Below, piece by piece: positions 1 to 11,676 of a DNA stretch of 64,000 nt. Location: positions 6,944,001 to 7,008,000 of the forward strand of contig BSYQ01000003.1 in the NCBI GenBank assembly GCA_030272585.1. Reading direction: 5' to 3'. Made by a program: the position numbers and the translations under genes. Each line of letters begins with the position of its first letter. The stretch's first letter is position 1. The notes under the pieces were generated by a model. It was not told the origin of the DNA and did not search any database. It saw only the letters and a list, made by a program, of their open reading frames with translations. Source of the stretch: Bryopsis sp. KO-2023 (lineage: Eukaryota; Chlorophyta; Ulvophyceae; Bryopsidales; Bryopsidaceae).

Positions 1-515
1 AACACTCAACTCTTCTACCCCGTCTTCACTGCGATAGAAACCCATGCGGAAAAACGAATTTGAAAGAAAGCCGTTGGGGCTCGGATCTGTTTGATAGCCC
101 TTTTTGTTGCTGTTTCTCAATAAACTTGAACTTACTATATAACGCCATCACGTCGACGGCGATCTACCACGGCAGCGCAGCGTGAAAACAGATTTCAAAC
201 AAAGTCGACAGGATGGCCATCTACAGACTGTTCTGTTCGACAGTCTGCAGACCTGGAAAGAAACATAAACTTAAGTTGGACAAGCTTATTCGTTTTTTTC
301 TTGCGTGAAGTTTGAAACGGCGGTCGTTTTTACGACCCTGCTGTGTTCAATACACCCACAGGGAGTGTACTGGGAGGGGGTGAGGAAAAAGGAAGGGGCA
401 GACACTCAGCCCTCCCCCCTTTCTTAATCCCCATTTCCCTCCAAATGATTTAAAATTTAAGACAAGAATATGTGACTTTTTTTGAGTTGGGTTTATGCAA
501 TTTTTCAAAGGTTCT

Positions 516-2884
516 ATGGGTCCACCCCCACCGAGGCTGAGTCTAGATTCATTCATGAATCTTCGAATCGGCGAACCCACACCATTAGAAAGGTGAGTCC
601 TCTTGCTTTTTCTTCCAGTTTTTTTTTTTGGTAGTGTTTGTTGTATTATGATTAACTTGACTGATTTTCTGTTTTTTCTTCTTGTAGGAGGGAGCGTGCG
701 GTGGAGCAGCGGTGAGTGGATCAAAGATTCAAGAAATTCAGTGATATTTTTTCAAACATAAATTAAAAATCATGTTGCTTACTACTGTTTTTTTTTTGTT
801 TTTTTTTGAACTACAGGGAGAAAAAACTACAAGACATGGAGGCGGAGGTGCGAGCCAAAAAAGACGAAGCGGATCGCTTGCGGGTGGAAATCGGGATGAA
901 GTCTTGGGATGTCGAAGACAAAGAGAAGGACGTGAAAAAAAGAGAGGAAGATGTCGAAAGGTGAGCTGAAATTTTATTGCACAGAAAATTTTATTAATTG
1001 TATACAAGACTGGTTTATAGTTTTAAAAATTTCCTGCATTTTTTTTTTATGTTTATTATTTTTTTCTGTTGTTCTTACTGGTCACCTCAGGTGACTCAAC
1101 TGTCCCACAGCAGCCTGTTTTGCATTCACTGATCTCTACATGTAGTCTGATTTTTTTTTCTTTTTTCTTTTTTTTTTTGAAGAGAGCTCGTGAAGCTTCG
1201 GGACTACCACTGCCAGCTGAAAAGGGAGAAGGAGAATTTGGCGAGGAAGGCCGAAGAACTCCAAAGGAAGGAAGCTTTCCTCAGGAATGCGGAATCGACC
1301 CTGGCTCGGAGAGAACAAGAACTGAACCAGTGAGTTATTTGTGGCACAAAAGGACATCCTTGGTTTGTAATCTTTTTGTTTTTGTTTACATGTCACCAAA
1401 AGAAGAGGGTGGTGTTAATGTTTACAGCAAGTTTGCAGTGGATTTTGAGATTCATTTTCATGAGTGATGAGAATTTGATTCTTTCTGTAGAATTTTTTTT
1501 GTTATCCCACACAAGGCATATTGGATCTGGTGGCAAGGAAATTCTTTTTTCCTGTTTCCTTCCTTCGTTCTGTTTCGCTTTTTTTCGACGCTCTTGCTTT
1601 TTTTCGACGACCTGTTGTTTTTTCGCGCGACCTCGGTTTTTCTAACGAATATATTAATTTCGACTGGTGCACCTTTGCTTTCGTGTTTTTGACGTCGTCT
1701 GTTTCACCATTTAGGAAAGCCCAGCACATCGACCACGCAGCGAAAGCTGTGGAAGAGGCGGGTTCCAAGGTCGAAGGCGAGAGGAGGGCCATGGCGGGAA
1801 GAGTCCAGGAGCTCATCGCGAAGGAAGCGGAGGTGAGCGGAGGTGTGGAGGCGGTGAAGCGAGAAGGAGCGAGGCTGATGCAGTGGTGAGTTTTTTGCTT
1901 TTTCGATGCTATTTTCGTTTCCCTGGAGTAGTTTTCCGAACTCGCGCGTCAACGGATATTTTTTTTTTCACAGGCACGAAAACGTGAAGGCGAGAGCCGA
2001 GGAACTCTCGAAGAAGCCTCTTGTGCGGGAGATGAGCGTTCAGGCCGTGGCAGCCATGGGGACACTCGGGGTCCAATCGGAACCGGACGTCAAAACGACG
2101 ACCTGCACGCAAACGACACCAACTGGCGTGAGCGTTGGTACCCAAGTCGGGGTCCATTCGGAGTCGGGATCCAAAACGACGACCTGCACCCAGACGACGC
2201 CAACTGGCGTAACCGTCGGTACGCAGGTCGGGGTCCAATCGGAGTCGGACGTCAAGACGACGACCTGCACGCAGACGACGCCAACTGGCGTGACCGTCTC
2301 TACCCAGGCTGGCGAGGAATCTGTTGCTGTGGGTAAGGGCCAGGAAGGTGCAGACGTTCCTGCGAAAGTGTCGGAGCCAAAGGAAACGAAGGAGGAGGGA
2401 AAGCAAGGAAACAGGAAGGAAAGGAAGGAGGAAAAGAATGGGAAAAAGGAGGAAGAAAAGAGGGAGGTGAAGGAGGGAAAGATGGAAGAAAAGGAGGGAA
2501 ATGAGGAAGAAAAGGAAGAAAAGGAAGAGAAGGAAGAGGAGGAGAACAAGCCAGCTGCAGCCAACAAGACTACAAGAAAGAAGAGGAGCAGGGAGGATGG
2601 ACTCGAGGTACAGACCTTTCTGAAGGAGTGTAATTTTCTTTGTACTCTGCTATATCATTGAACTTTGTGTATCTTCTCTGCATGACTGATTTCCAGGATC
2701 TAATCAAAAGGAATCTGCTGCACCTGTTGGCCTTATTTTTCTCTTGCTAAATCCTTTGCTGTTTTTTTTTGCATCAAACATATTTTTCTGAAAAATGTTT
2801 TTTGTGGTGATATGTTTTGACCGTAATCCACTTTTGGTTTTCCTGATTTTACAGAATGTCGAGAGTCCTAAGAAGCGCCGATAA
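516..2884 (+). CDS. Coiled-coil protein with TTTCTQTTPTGV repeats, left copy
   Basis: Seven exons: 516-592, 688-711, 817-960, 1183-1329, 1715-1885, 1974-2607, 2855-2884. They total 1,227 nt and encode 408 aa; phases agree at every junction and the donors are GTGAG-like apart from the last (GTACAG). The N-terminal half is charged and heptad-like, with long K/E/R-rich helices, so a coiled coil is expected. Exon 6 encodes three copies of the motif TTTCTQTTPTGV spaced about 27 residues, then a long Lys/Glu-rich tail. The last exon is only nine codons and ends SPKKRR, a possible nuclear signal. I see no signal peptide or enzyme motif and do not recognise the family. An intact paralogue lies in the right arm. 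Low-complexity tail length differs between copies. Confidence 0.75.
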
Positions 2885-2899
2885 GGGTGGAAGGTGGAG

Positions 2900-3360
2900 G
2901 ATGGGGGGTGCCCAAGAGGGGCCGAGGACGGGGAGGATGGGGAGTGCCCAAAAGGGGCTGGGGAGCAAGTGGAGGAAGGGAAGTGCCCAAAAGGGGCTGG
3001 GGAGCAAGTGGAGGATGGGTAGTGCCCAAGAGGGGCTGAGGAGCCTGTGGAGGATGGGAAGTGCCCAAGAGGGGCTGAGGAGCCTGTGGAGGATGGGAAG
3101 TGCCCAAGAGGGGCTGAGGAGCCTGTGGAGGATGGGAAGTGCCCAAGAGGGGCTGAGGAGCCAGTGGCGGGAAGTGCCCAAGAGGGGCTGCGGAGCCTGT
3201 GGAGGATGGAGTGTGCCCAAGAGGGGCTGCGGAGCCTGTGGAGGATGGGAAGTGCCCAAGAGGGGCTGCGGAGCCTGTGGAGGATGGGAAGTGCCCAAGA
3301 GGGGCTGAGGAGCCTGTGGAGGATGGAGTGTGCCCAAGAGGGGCTGAGGAGCCAGTGGAG
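2900..3360 (+). repeat. 39-bp minisatellite, left arm
   Basis: Tandem units of about 39 bp, each containing GCCCAAGAGGGGCTGAGGAG followed by a CTGTGGAGGATGGGAAGT-type half, with variants (GGGAGCAAGTGG near the start). There are roughly a dozen units. It starts 15 bp after the TAA of the coiled-coil gene. Because 39 is divisible by three, several frames stay open by chance, giving peptides such as EEPVEDGKCPRGA repeats. At least one unit (near 3,167) is 4 bp short and breaks the frame, and a TAG interrupts the acidic frame near 3,020, so I do not call it coding. Confidence 0.9.
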
Positions 3361-5226
3361 AAAAAAAGAGGGCGAAAAAAAAATACTGGAAACAATGACG
3401 GGGAAATGGAAAGAGAGGAGGTCCTATGGTGCACAGCAAAACACAGGAACCTTGTCGGGAAGTCCTGCACCATCTGACATTATGACATACTTGTGATGGC
3501 GTTTTTTCTATATCCACTCCAACAACAACAATAGTTGTTCATATTGGGGACAGATGATGTGTTGGGTGATTGGGAAATCGTACAGAAACTGGAGGAGGCC
3601 TTTTTTTTTTCCGTTTGATCTCCAAACTGGTGTATGTGACTTCTGGAACAGTGAAGCTCATGCTGCAACAATTTTCCAAGGGTGATGATGATATTGGGTA
3701 CATTCTGGGTTGCAGAACTGGAAAGCATCCTGTTGTCTATCAACCAGGAATTAAGGGACCAAGAAAAAAAGAAAAAAAAATTGTTGATATGAAATAATTG
3801 GGGTGTTTTCTTTGTTTCAGTATTTTTTTCAGACTGTTGCTGTTTGAAAACATGGAGCACATCTGATATGTCTCTTTTGAGGCGACACATAAACGCAGTA
3901 GCATATATGTGAAAAGGCAAAAAAAAAATGTATGGTGGACAAATGTGGATTCTATCGAGCATCATTGTTTGGAACAAAAAAGGACCAGATTTCTGAAAAT
4001 GCTTTTTTAAATCTTGTGGGATGTATCACTTCATCATCAATGCACCTCACTGTGCAACTGGGATTCATAAATGGAGAGGGGGTGGGGGGATGTTTGAATT
4101 GTTGCAGATTTAGAAAAGGTTACTTATGTGGAGCATTTGCTCAACATAGTTTCTGGGCATGGGAAGAGAGTACGGGATGAATATGATACAGAGGTGAGTG
4201 CCTGGGGAGGACCTTCCCATTGAATGCCGAATCTGTGAAATCGTGGGGTGAAAACAGAAAGAAGCTTACGAATCAAAATCCCAATAAAGGCCAGTAGATC
4301 CAAAGCCTCCACAACCTCTGCCCATATTGGATAAAGAATCAATCATCACCAGGTGTGGAGTAACAATTTTTTCCAGAAGTAATTCAAGTGGTAATCATTC
4401 ACACACACACACAGTCCAAGAGTTAATTTATCCATCAATATGATTACACCTTCCATCCGTTCCAGTAAGATTTGCCTTCACATTGTGCGGCTCACAACGT
4501 TCCTTCTCTCCGACCCAGAGATAATTGATATTTTCATCCAAGTTTTTCCTTTTTTTTCTCACAAAAACAACATTTTTCATATATTAGCTCTTCTCAAAAA
4601 CACATCCATGCATTAACTAATTCCATCTGATTGGCAAACCCCTTTTCTTGCAATTGATCCATCACTGCGATCCTCATTGTGTCGAATTGAAAACCCGACA
4701 AAAATCCTCCCCCAAAATAGACATTCAAAATCCAGATTACTGGCTGAAAATCAACAACTCCGTCCAAAAAAACCCAAACCATCCTATCAGTGTAAAATCC
4801 AAGACATTAGCAAAAACAAAAAAAACTCTAAAAAAACAAAAACATAACCAAAGGAATTGGCCATCGGTGTGTTGGGCTGTTTAGCCCCACCGAGCCTTCA
4901 AAACTCATTCATACATTTACTATAAAAACACATGCAAAAAACCGAAAAACAAAAAAAAAGGATGCAACAAAAGGCAGCGTACGTTTTTTTTTATATATAT
5001 AGCAACAAAAAAAAGCATCCAAAAACGAAAAATTCCCAAAGTGAATTCTTGATAATCCTCTCTTTTTTCTTAGTTCATTAGTTATATTTTATCTTCGCAA
5101 AAATTTCGAAACTCCTGACTGCTTTGGCAGCTTTTTCATTAATCCAGCCAGGGCATTTTTTTTCCTGTTTTCTTTTTTTACGTTTTTTCTTTTGACAATT
5201 TGCGATCCTCTCTGTTGGACGAAGAA
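3361..5226 (+). other. Unassigned part of the left arm with exon-like ORFs
   Basis: No complete gene recognised. Three exon-like pieces on the + strand keep open frames in both arms: about 3,600-3,770 (contains GTVKLMLQ and GDDDIGYILG), about 3,935-4,080 (contains CGFYRASLFG) and about 4,106-4,191 (contains EKVTYVEHLLN, ending at a GAG/GTGAGTG donor). They could be exons of an unidentified gene or a dead element. The rest, 4,200-5,226, is AT-rich and holds the chlorophyllase 3' flank, a CA-repeat near 4,400 and a short TA-repeat near 4,995. Confidence 0.4.
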
Positions 5227-7415
5227 CTATGTCTGTGGGAAATACTTTTCCCCACCGAATGGTTTTTGTTGGCCTTTCACATCGAAGTCCAAGACTTGCT
5301 TTTCCTCCATGTGCTCAACCCAATCAAAAAATGCATCGAGCAAGCCACCATTCTATGAAAAAAAAAAAAAAAAATGCATTTCAGAAACAACCAACAATCA
5401 GCATAACCCACAGCCATCGTAAACAATTTTCCCCCTCAAAATTCTCACAGTTTTCCCGCAACCCCTCAAATCTGCATGCTTGCATTTGTGGAGTCCTTTT
5501 TTCTCTCTTGAAAAGCAAACTCACAGGGAATTTGGGTTTTTGAACATACGAGGAAAGCTAAAAATTCACCTGAGACATCAAGCTGTTTGCTTTCTGTGTG
5601 GAGAGGCCTCGGAAACTCTTCTCAAACCACGCAGCCATTCCAGGTCTGGTCACGGTGATCACCTCCTGTTCCAACCAAACATCAACACAGAAACAGCCAT
5701 CTTTTTTTTTTCAGCAACTCCACACCAAGCAGATAACCAATCTTTGGAATCAACCCAACCAATTCTGGACGACCAGCGAAACTCAATGCCGTCTCGGATC
5801 TATGAAAGGTCATACCTCACAGGAGCCACCACCATGTCCGCACAGAACCCCCATTGCCCATTCAAACAACGGAGGTGCTGAGATGTACTGGCAATGCCCA
5901 GCGGATTGAATGACAGTCAGCCACGATCCATGGCCAAGAGCACCCCAGAATTCCTTGTAGTTGGCACCATCGGGGTTGCATCTTCCAGTGATACCAGAAC
6001 CTGCCAACGGGGCACCCCACCTTGAAAGACGGCTAGTTCGCTTTCAACGCTCCATAGCAGATATACAAACACACATATACACATCCACGAATGTTGAAAA
6101 ATAGTTGTCGACCAAAAAATGGCTCCAGGTTTTTTGTGACATTTTATCAGATCTCAAGGAATGGAGGTCACCCACCAACAACTCCGATCCTCTTGTTTCT
6201 CCCCACTAGAGCTTTCGCAGCTGATGGATAGTCCTCGCTTTCTTTTGCAAAGTGGCCATCGTTATCCACCGGGTCGATAAGATAAGCTGCCTTCACAATG
6301 TCCATCCCTGCTCTCCCACAGCCAAACTTATTCTCCATACAGGGTCAGCGATGTATCACAGGCATGCAACATGTCTTCCAGACAGAACAAATAGGAGGGG
6401 CTGCTAAAGCGTGTTGGAGGAGAAGATCAACATTCCAACAGCAAAATGAGGGCCGGGGAAAAAAATATATATATATATATATCTTCTCTGTGAGGGGAGG
6501 GGAAAGTTTTTGCTTTGAAAGGCTCGCCAATTGTGTGGAGCATTGTAAAACCATAGCGTTTCTTTTTCAGAGGCACAAGGTTAGTCATACTTGCAGTATG
6601 CAGTGCTGCCAGCTTTCCACCACGAGAGTGTCCAGCCACTCCAACTCGATCGAAGTCGACCAGACCAGACAGGAAACCACCGCTTTCTTCATTAAGTCCC
6701 TTTACCCACTCGAGAAGATGTGGGAAATAGGCTGCCTAATGAACCAAAAAAACATAAACAAGTTACTGCCCATCGTCCCCTCAAGAACACATACGATGCA
6801 AATTATATGCAAAAAGACGATAATAAAAAAATAATTGCTCTCAGCATTTTGTGCATCCTTGTCGGAGGCACTTCTGATGGATAATTTTTAATGTTTTTTA
6901 TAATTTATCATTTTTTGTCTTGCATGAAATTTGCAATGCCCGACCTACCTCTGTTTTGTCCGTGAGAATGCACAACTTTTTAGTGTCGTACTGCACGATG
7001 ACGTAACCAAAGGAAACCAAATGCTCGACATAGTGTCTGTAGTACGAAGCGTACGACTGCAACAACAACAGTAACGAACCGTTACGCATCACCGTTCTCA
7101 CGATGGCACCCAGTCAGACGTCAAAAAGTCGTCGCCGCCTGCAGCACGGCCGGAGTTCCAACTAACCTGAAACGCGTTGAACATGAAAATGACGGGAAAG
7201 GGGGCTTCTCGTTCGAACAAGTCTTCTTCTGCAGCATGGCCATCCGGTTTCGTGACGGTAACCTTGATATTACAGTCCCAGCCCGAACACCCTGTGCTGG
7301 ACGGCATTGTGTGACCATAGATCTTGGTTGTCCCAACGTATGGCCCGTACTCAGTAAAGTCCTCGGCCGCCACGCTCAACATCCCCACCATCGCAACTAA
7401 CGACCACCTGAACAT
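5227..7415 (-). CDS. Chlorophyllase
   Basis: An alpha/beta-hydrolase that removes the phytol chain from chlorophyll. Seven exons read 7415 to 5227: 7167-7415, 6949-7056, 6591-6735, 6172-6310, 5816-6020, 5570-5665, 5227-5352. They total 1,068 nt and encode 355 aa, close to the family length. The N-terminus MFRWSLVAMVGMLSVAA looks like a signal peptide, which would fit secretory or complex-plastid targeting. The nucleophile motif GHSRGGK lies around residue 155. LIDPVDN around residue 180 fits the catalytic Asp region, and AGHCQY fits the His. CNPDGANYKEFWG matches the conserved chlorophyllase segment after the Asp. The exon 4 donor at GG/GTGACC was chosen to keep frame. The final ~78 nt of coding sequence lie inside the inverted arm, so a copy of this tail exists at 23,508-23,585. 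Confidence 0.9.
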
Positions 7416-8431
7416 CTTTGCGAAGTCCCCTGCACACACCGAAAGATCGAAAGGGAGTCAGGGTTTGCGCCAGGGCCGGAAAAGTGATCTTCGAAAGCCG
7501 CCTTGAGAGCAAATATTGCTCCTAACGCACATACTGTCTGATCTGCGCGATGGGCGTGAGAAAAACCAACAGGAGTGCAGCACTGTGGAGTGCGATGGAG
7601 GTTTAGCGGGTGTGTTAACCGCGGGCTGCGGGGCGCTATGCACGACAGAGTGAAAATTTGCAGCTGATGTCACCTCAGTGATGTGGCGGAGTTCTGGTTT
7701 GCTGATCAATTGCTATTTAGTTAGTTAGTTTGTTCGATTTTGTTACGTGCACCTGTTCGTTACTTTGTTATTATGTAATTTATGTTTGTTTGTTACGTGC
7801 ATCTGTCGGCCTGCTTTCAGTTTCAGCAAGCACGACCCATTCTTGTAGAGCAAAAATGACACAGGGGATTCTTTCTTCTTCTGAGCACTGCAAAAAAGTG
7901 CTGACCATGGAGGGAACTTTTCCCAGCAACAATCTCTCTGGATCCAAACATTTCCTGACAAAACTAAAGTTCAATATTGAGGATGTTTTTATGCCCATTC
8001 CACACAGTACCACAGTCAATGATTCCCGTTGGGCTGATGATCTCAATCGTCAAAATCACATGAATTGCCTCCCCCCCCCCCCCCCCCAAAAAAAAAAAAG
8101 GGAAAACAAGGCACCACGCAGATCTCAATAGTGAACATCCCAGTTACAGGGAACTATCCTGTTCACCTCTCACCAGAATTGCCATGATTGAAACACCAGT
8201 GAAACATATTCAGAAACATTTTCAGCTAGCACAAAAGGGGGGAGGCTCCATAATCGAGGGGGGTTTCGGCATGAACACAGCATCCGTACGCATAGAAAAT
8301 GATCCAGAAGGCTTTACTGACCACAAGACAACACCCACAATTCCACTTTCTTTCTCCCACCCTGCCCCTTTCACCCTCAAAAACTATTCTAAAACAAAAG
8401 ATCCACTCACTTCACCCCAGCAAAACATATC
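7416..8431. other. Intergenic, chlorophyllase upstream region
   Basis: About 1 kb between the chlorophyllase start and the 3' end of the THOC6-like gene, both on the minus strand. It must contain the chlorophyllase promoter. I see a poly-C/poly-A run near 8,071-8,099 and short repeats of TTAGTTAGTTTGTT near 7,715-7,735, but no convincing coding region. Confidence 0.5.
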
Positions 8432-11425
8432 TCACCATCCATCCCCAATACTGTGAACATCATCATCGCTGTCGCTGATGGTTATCACTGAAGGGAATTC
8501 GCCCTCACCAGCGGAATCTTGCATTTTTCGGCTGGTGACTTTTCCGAGCGACATTCCTTCAGGTGAAACCACCTGAATGCTGCTTTCGGTGCCCGACAAA
8601 AGAGCTATTTGTGTGTTGGGGTTCACCTCGATCGAATATGCAACTTCAGGTATCACTCTGGAGCGGGAAACCTGATGATATATGGAACAATGGTGAGATA
8701 AGAATTCCTATTCCTTCCTGGGGGAAAAAGTTCACGGGTTGCCTCGAGAGAGAACCAAAGGAAAGCAGACTTTGGTACTCCTAGCGGAAATCGATCAAGA
8801 ATAACGCTTTGTTCTTTGGGGAAGGGAAAGTGACCAAATTTTCGATGTCAACCATTATTCAAGTGCTCTGGCTTGTTTTGCAAAAGAGGTACCGTCTTAA
8901 GATGGGGACCTGTATGTTCATTTGGGTGTTGGTGTGGGGAACGCACCTGCTGTCCTTGGAAATTGTATCGATTGAGATACGGCTCTTCTCCAACAACGTA
9001 CAAGTCATTACCATGCGCTGCGATCGCCTGGAAAATCACACACACCCCAACCACAATTGAAAGAGCTGCTCTAAGGACTTTTCACCTAACCCGCTCACTA
9101 TGTCAGTGGTGATATAGGGGTCCAATACAGCCGATTGATTTCGACACTGTCTGACTGCCCAGGTTGAATTAGGAAAGAGTAACACTTTATGACTACAGTC
9201 GATATGAAGAAAGGGTAAAATGCTGGGTGGAAGAGACTTATCTCCCTTAGTTAGAGCGTTTTATAAAAAAAAGCACTACTCACATGGGGTACAGCTTCTG
9301 TTTGGATTTGCTGGACAGCCATGTCAGCCCGGATGTTCCACAAGCAAACCGATTTTTTACTGGACCCGCACATCAGCCAATTGGAGTCGGGGTCGAAGGC
9401 AACACAGGGGGCAAAAGGGTAGGACCCCTGTGAACGTTGGCTCCTGTCCATCGGCAGCCGGCAGCCCTTGGCTGGATCGAACGCAGAGAGGCGGCTACTG
9501 TGTCTGCAGTCCCAAATGCATGCTGTGCCGTCCTAAACACTATCAGCAACACCATCAGTCAAACATATTTGTGTGTTTTGGAAACCTGCCTATTTGGTAA
9601 TTGGTAACCAAGAAATTTCGAAAAAAATTAAATTTTTGGCTCGCAAGCTTCGCGGACAATTTGAAAAACTCCACTTGATTACCACAATGTTTTTCATTTT
9701 AAACGAGAATATACACTATATCAAATATCAAATGCATGGCCCGGAGATGATAAGCCTAAAGCTCCCCTCACCCCCCCCCAAAAAAGAAAAAAAGAAAAAA
9801 AAAATCAAAACAACAGCAACTATTGTGTTGGGGCATTTTTCACACCTCAGAGGATGTCGCCAGCAGTGCATTTCTTGCACAGAATTTCACGTCCAAAATC
9901 ATTGCTGAATGAGATTGTATGGACATCTCTGGGGATGTGCTGATTTCATCAAGACCCCACATGTGCCAGTACCCACACCAATCACCTATCAACACAATGA
10001 AAATGAGTGACAAGAAAAAACACCCCCGACAAAAAAAAGCGTCGTTCGTAGCACCCAAACACCAAAAGTTGCATTGTAATGAAACTCCCCACAAAGCATT
10101 CTCACTTCAATAATTAAACTCTTAATTGATTGATTGATCGAGGCGTCCAATTCCGCTTACACTACTTTAAACCCACATTAAAAAAAAAAGAGGAAAAAAT
10201 CTTTTTGCACATTAAAAGTCATGGTTGCTGCATAATGTCGCTCTGGAAAAATCACAATTTTTTTTTACTTTTTTTTCCAAGTTATTTATAGCAATGTCGG
10301 TGAGGCACACGCACCACACACCAGCGAAAAACTTTTTGTTCCTCCCGTCCACCCCGATTGCATTCACCCCAGTCTCTCCTTCAGATTTATCAAGCTTGGG
10401 CACCCGGACTCTAAACCTTGGACGAACCTGGGGTATCTCAGCACCCGAATTCCCAGCTCTAACCGCAGCATGAATTTCATTCCAGCTCCACCCACACACC
10501 GCCCCATCATACCCACATGAAAGCACCAGAACGTCGTCCTCTGGACAGACATTCAAACTAGCTTATTTGTTGCATTTATTTCATAATATACAATTAACCC
10601 TGAACTCCCCGCAAGATGTATATATTAACCATCGATGCTCCCAGACCCGAAATTTAATTGATTTATTTTTAATCGAAAAATAAGCAAAGAAAACCGGAGA
10701 TTCAAAAATGATATTGGCATGTCAGCTCCCAACCGAACCCCATCTCAAAACTTAGAAAACAAAATGACAAATGGTTGTATGTTTTCTGGCAGGGCTGCTC
10801 TTGGTTCTAAATTCTAGTGTGCAAAGTTTTTTGGACCCCCCCCCCTCCCTTTTCCCCTAAAAAGACACGCCTCCAACTCACCTAACTCAACCTTTGCCAG
10901 ATTATAAACAGGACCATTGTGTGCTTTGATTGTCAAAACAGGAAAGACGTCAGCCCCTCTGGATGATGGATTCCTGACCACCTCGTCCAGCGCAAACAGC
11001 CTGGACAACGAAAGCGTCGAGCACAGGTAAGACACGAATAACCACAGCGCGGCAATACGTTCAACTCAACGCGACTACAGCCCCACCTCAGCTCTCCTCC
11101 ATTGTGCCCAGCTAAAAAGTACGGCGGTGGCGAATGCGGCCCGCCACCACCTATGAACGTCGTCGCAAAATACACTTGGGTGACATCCAGAAACAGTTGA
11201 TAAGCCCGCTCCAGCCCGCTCGTCAGATTTTCCCAGGGGCCCCTGAAGCAACAGAAAAAAAACTTATCCACTCCACTTGATAGTAGCTCCCCTCCACAGA
11301 GGGATTGACGTCCTTGTGAGCGCGCGACATCTATTTCCAGCGACAAGTTTTTCTCACCTGTTCCGCTGGGGCTCGAAAAACGATCCTGTAGTGGACGGAT
11401 ACGGCGGAGGAGACGAAAAAACCAT
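8432..11425 (-). CDS. THOC6: THO complex subunit 6-like WD40 protein
   Basis: Eight exons read 11425 to 8432: 11358-11425, 11087-11242, 10882-11000, 10322-10561, 9846-9985, 9284-9532, 8947-9027, 8432-8671. They total 1,293 nt and encode 430 aa with consistent phases. WD40-type blades include KAHNGPVYNLA, LVLSCGYDGAVCGWSW, GVNAIGVDG, DWCGYWHMWG, DGTACIWDC, NWLMCGSSKKSVCLWNI, DLYVVGEEPYLNRYNFQG and EVAYSIEVNPN. Their order and spacing follow THO6/DWA1. The family acts in the TREX complex, linking transcription to mRNA export, and the plant homologue is also a CUL4-DDB1 substrate receptor. The protein is somewhat longer than usual and ends in an acidic SDSDDD stretch. The start has no upstream in-frame support and was taken at MVFSSPPPY. 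It is divergent from ANAPC13, 251 bp away. Another WD40 family remains possible. Confidence 0.77.
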
Positions 11426-11676
11426 CGTCGCCAGTTGCCCTGAGAGAAATTTCTCTGTTCGCAAGAAACCCTCCAACACCAAACAGAGTTTACGCAAAAC
11501 AGACTCAAACCACTCCACGCTTCGCCATTTTTTATGAAGAAAAGTGTGATCATGTCGTACTACCAAACTACGTCAAGAGGGGAAGTTTCAAATTTGAAGC
11601 TCTGGACCCCCAGTTGGCGATTCACAGCCCTCCTGCAAACAGCGACCTTCGAAAATCCTTGGTTTGTTCCGCAAGA
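11426..11676. promoter_or_regulatory. Putative divergent promoter THOC6 / ANAPC13
   Basis: Only 251 bp separate the start codons of two divergently transcribed genes, so the segment probably carries both promoters and 5' leaders. No TATA box stands out. Confidence 0.4.

Larger units (their letters stand above)
1..5304. repeat. Left arm of a ~5.3-kb inverted duplication
   Basis: The reverse complement of this stretch is found at 23,508-28,827. The match begins at or before base 1, so the arm may extend beyond the window. It ends near 5,304, inside the last coding exon of chlorophyllase. Exons compared by eye differ at about 4-6% of positions, and introns and repeat arrays also differ by small indels. 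That level favours an old duplication over an assembly artefact. The arm holds a complete coiled-coil gene, a 39-bp minisatellite, unassigned exon-like ORFs and the 3' end of chlorophyllase. Confidence 0.93.

Noticed and set aside
2856-3496. Several overlapping ORFs of 90-150 codons in the left minisatellite, and up to 253 codons in the right one
   Set aside because: All arise from a 39-bp unit open in several frames on both strands. Units 4 bp short break the frames and no consistent frame is kept between arms.
10933-11553. 206-codon minus-strand ORF over the THOC6 5' exons
   Set aside because: It only partly coincides with exon 2. Its remaining length reads through introns in the wrong frame.
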